This document shows positions 60,660 to 64,000 of a stretch of 64,000 bases of DNA, piece after piece. The notes under the pieces are model-generated. The model saw only the letters and a list, made by a program, of their open reading frames with translations, was not told the DNA's origin and did no database searches. Source of the stretch: Chiridota heheva (taxonomy: Eukaryota; Echinodermata; Holothuroidea; Apodida; Chiridotidae); contig JAIGNY010004604.1 in assembly GCA_020152595.1 (NCBI GenBank), positions 1 to 64,000 on the forward strand, given 5' to 3'. A program made the position numbers and the translations under genes. Positions within the stretch are counted from its first letter, which is position 1, and each line of letters opens with the position of its first letter.

Positions 60660-61965
60660 GACAAATTGCCTGTCCGGACGCCCGGGGCAACTAATATTCA
60701 TGTCCAGGCAAGTTGATTTACAAGTTGATATGCCTGCCAGGCAACCATAAATTGATCCGAAGTAATAGAGTGAATTTATCTTTAGAAACTGAATTCATTA
60801 CGCAGTTTATACTTACTACAATACACAGTAACTGATGGATATGCCCAGAAAATAACTTAAATCAGACTTTTATTCCATTTAATTGGAAGCAAAAATATTT
60901 TGTTATGTTACGAAATAATCTTAAACCTTGCCATAACAACATCATACACACACCCATACATAAGAGGTAAACATACATTGCACACACACAAAACATATAA
61001 TGTACAGAAATATGATCCAGGCCACCAAAGCTGGTTGAACATCTGCGCAAAGCATGCTGTTTGCTAGTGAGGCTTGCTCCTTTCAACCAATCATATTTCG
61101 CGTAAAATATCTCATGCATATTTGTTTTCAGTCACTGCTTCTTGCCGAGGTCTGTTCTGCTGTGTTAATGCACCACACGCAATGGGTCCAATACCCCATT
61201 CCATGTACACATACAGTATCGTACAGGGCATACCGTACGTACGCTATATATACTGTACTGGTACTAAACTTGACCTGCCTTTGCCATGCCACTTGTTTAC
61301 ACAAAAGTTTATTGAACTTTCCTGTTTCTTTTTTTTATTTTATGGAGCCTGTTATTGCTTTATATTTGTAGAGAATATATGGATTGCAATTTCCACTGTT
61401 TTTTGGTAAGTGTAAGAGTATTATTTATATAGCATTCTCAGTAAAAATTGCTGTAAGCAACAACCTCTTTCTTGTCGACAACGTTTATATTACCCGTCTT
61501 AAAATAGGTCACACCCACCTCACTCACTCCCACCTCCTTATTGGCTCCCCCAACCCCTCTGCAACAATTGCCATTACACCCTCACAGTCCATCACGTTCT
61601 CCTAGCTTGCCCCCTGTACAACCTTCCCAGAGCTTCTCTCGCTCCCCACAACTCAATTGCTGAGTTCTTCCAGAAAAACCTTCCAGATAAAATAATCTCC
61701 TTCCTTCATCATGCTTCCCTCTACAACCATATTTAGTTCTCCTCTTCCAACCCCCTCTCTACTTTGTTTTTTTCACCCATGCACCTCCTGTCTCGACCCC
61801 AGCTTTCTGACTTTTTGTTCTTGTATTTCTCTCATTCTCCCCATGTTTCCTTTCCTTCCTACGTCAAGAATGATCTAAGCTTTCAGGCACAATTTGACTC
61901 TCGTTGTCGTGGTGCCGTTAAGCCCTCATCAAGCAAACGTAAGAAATATTTTACCATAACGTGCA
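60660..61965 (-). mobile_element. Dispersed repeat family 2 copy B, inverted, carrying a LINE
   Basis: The reverse complement matches 36163-38805 (without the LINE there): ends CAAATTGCCTGTCC..., GGCAACTAATATTCATGTCC, and inner stretches such as CAATGGGTCCAATACCCCAT. Its right boundary is at the GCGATGCACG homology (about 61965), where similarity with copy A stops. Confidence 0.7.
61458..61938 (+). mobile_element. 5'-truncated RNase H LINE tail (subfamily 1) in repeat copy B
   Basis: Flanked by GTAAG (61453-61457, 61939-61943). Coding relic [20 protein letters not shown], then 3' UTR and the tail GGTGCCGTTAAGCCCTCATC and AAGCAAAC. It is colinear with the last 480 bp of 36203-38025. Confidence 0.85.
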
Positions 61966-62576
61966 TCGCCACCTTCCATTTCTTGCCAAGATTCCATGAT
62001 CAATTTTCCACGTGTCCAAATCCAAGTAAAAAATGTTGAGAAGTGCTCTAGGGGTAGGGTTCCCATGTTGGGTCCCCCAACAGACCCCTAGCTGGATTTA
62101 AAAACGGGCAGTGTGCTAGAATTGTTGAGAGGAACATTAATGCGTGCGCAAAGCGCTGCGTTTTTTCGGCATGGAGTTCAGGGGCCCTGTGAGGTTAATT
62201 AAGATTATTTAGTTTAAAAAGAAATTAAAAATTCTAAAAACAAAAATTATATTTTTGTCTCATTAGGGGCACTGTGGATCTCCAGGGAACAGGGTGGGCC
62301 CCCAGCGGGCAGGGCGGTCCCACAGAGGGGCAGGACAGGCTGCCCCTGTGAAACAGCAAAGCTAGGGTCTGCTCAATGTCCTTCCCATTTTGTGGTATCG
62401 AGCCACTGATTGGAGATAGGGAATTCATAGATACTGTATGATCTCTAATAAATATGTACTGTAGCATGGTCAAATTGCTCGAAATTTGGTCCAGTGAAGG
62501 TATGGTAACATATATACTTTACAGAGTGCTAAAGTTCTAGCTGTTTTCTGTGATGGTTCTAGTATACTTAAAGAAT
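61966..62576. other. Intergenic sequence, no gene recognised
   Basis: Includes a G/C-rich patch (62270-62345) with GGGCCCCCAGCGGGCAGGG; the TTTTCGGCATGGAGT segment at 62164 recurs near 22230. Nothing coding. Confidence 0.4.
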
Positions 62577-63030
62577 ATCTGTCCTATATGAAAGGGTTTC
62601 AAAAGAAACAAAATAGTGAAGAAAGCATTCCAAAATCTTATTCTGTTAAGGAGATATCTAAGTTCCTGCAATTTTGTGGATTATATGCCATGGAATATGT
62701 CAAAAAAGTAGTAAAACTGAATCTAGGAAGGGTATTTATAATATACCACCTGAAGAAAGTTTGAGGGAAAATAATTTAAATAGTACAAAAAATTAAATAA
62801 ACTTTCTTTAAAATACATTAACAATTGTTAAGAATGTGAGGATGAATACACCAACTTTCCATAGTAGACTAACTATACCAGTCATTTCTACACAAATAAA
62901 ACAGATTTAAACTTGATTATCTCCTCAACGGAATAAGATTTTTGAATGCTTTCTTCACCATTTATTTTCTTTTGAAGTCCTCTTTCATATAAGATGGACA
63001 TGCTTGACCACTGAACTAATCCTTGAATCC
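62577..63030. mobile_element. MITE with long inverted repeats, copy 2
   Basis: CCTATATGAAAGGGTTTCAA and AGAAACAAAATAGTGAAGAA at the left are the inverse of TTCTTCACCATTTATTTTCT and TTGAAGTCCTCTTTCATATAAGA at the right (split here for length). It is homologous to 42907-43455; the outermost left 35 bases are diverged, and the right end reads GACCACTGAACTAATCC then TTGA. Confidence 0.75.
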
Positions 63031-64000
63031 CATCATTTGTAAATGTATTTATCTGTGTTACTGAATCATGCTGACAATGTTGTCTTGATGAATAATAGGA
63101 TGTCATGCATGTGTTGTACCACTTATCATAATTGCTTTTTCATGATGTACTAATAGCAGTTTTAGAAATGTGGAAATGCTCTGATTAATTAGCCTCAGTA
63201 CATTATTTGTCTGTCAGGTGCAAGGAAGTAGGGTTGGCACCTTTCATATATCATTATACTCAGTCAAATAATTGCTTTCCTCATCTGTCTAACATATAAA
63301 GGGCTGATGATGACTGCGTATATAGAATTTTGTGGAATGAGTACCTTTTGAAATAATTATTTTGGTCCCTTTAAACTTCGGCCAAAAATAAGATAATAGT
63401 TATGTCTATTTCCACTACTATTTCCCTCAAATCTTGGTTTAGGGGGTAGGATTTATTGTGTACTTTTATTATAGACAACTGTTATTCCTCCTTTTAGTTA
63501 AAATTGTACCTGGTTGAGACAATGTAAAGACTTCATGATTTAGAATATATTTTATCTCGTTAGAATTGGCATTAAGGTTTTGAATATTTTATTTGAAGCT
63601 CACAATAAAATTGTTACGTTTGCACGTTTATATGATGGTTTGTCAGGAAATGGAAACTTACATTTTATTTTGGCCTGATGTATTGAGTTAAGAATCTATT
63701 CTTGAAAGGAAACTAGGAAGAAGTGATCCAAATTCATTTCAGTCATGAATATATAAAAGAATGTGTTTATCATGATGCTGCTTTTTCGCTCTTTAAATTG
63801 TCTGAGCTTATCACTCTCGTGTGCATCAATTTTGAGAGAAATCCCAGATAAATATTTTTTTGAAGTGCAGTATTTTTCTCTTTGATCATTTATTCAGCAT
63901 CCGTACTTCCATTTCTTTCTACTTTATACTGAAATATGCGTACTTCCATTTCTTTCTACTTTATACCGAAATATGTACGATTCCTTCTTACATTTGTTTT
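63031..64000. other. Intergenic sequence to window end
   Basis: AT-rich, no gene or clear element recognised. A 40-bp direct duplication (CGTACTTCCATTTCTTTCTA followed by CTTTATAC) occurs at 63901-63970. Confidence 0.45.

Overview
The window is nuclear DNA from an animal, most likely an aquatic invertebrate; I cannot name the phylum from sequence alone. The evidence is two intron-split genes with standard GT-AG junctions in an AT-rich background full of transposon debris, long (TA)n microsatellites and minisatellites. No bacterial gene organisation, rRNA or functional tRNA gene was seen.

Two host genes are supported. On the minus strand, the first five coding exons (8219 down to 3074, 211 residues) encode an importin-alpha (karyopherin alpha) closest to vertebrate KPNA2; the gene runs off the left edge. 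On the plus strand, four coding exons (34882 to 41113, 198 residues) give a complete DGCR6 / Drosophila gonadal (gdl) orthologue. Introns of both genes carry transposons.

The rest is repeat landscape, often nested. An essentially full-length but decayed non-LTR retrotransposon with a gag-like ORF1, APE endonuclease, RT and RNase H lies on the minus strand at 9596-15212, bounded by a 9-bp target duplication. Truncated relatives with recognisable duplications sit at 31101-31717, 36203-38025, 52813-53180 and 61458-61938. Three hAT-like elements (15379-16590, 17130-18923, 48490-50313) carry TAGGCTTGGGCGATAT-type termini; two have perfect 8-bp duplications, and one contains a further TTAA-flanked insertion with a 165-bp hairpin. 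Two elements with AGTGGTCCTGCC termini and TTAA-like flanks (42045-42902, 53743-55780), one with a degenerate THAP-like zinc finger, look like Kolobok/THAP transposons. A Penelope-like element (about 30587-31890) is in head-to-head pieces and is split by a LINE in its GIY-YIG domain. RTE-like and CR1/Jockey-like RT fragments, tRNA-derived SINEs and several MITE-like elements complete the set.

Tandem arrays include 45-, 15-, 16/17-, 22-, 16-, 68-, 27- and 14-bp units and three long (TA)n tracts. Most long open frames in the window are only these arrays. The arrays and nested insertions, rather than a new protein system, are the most unusual content.
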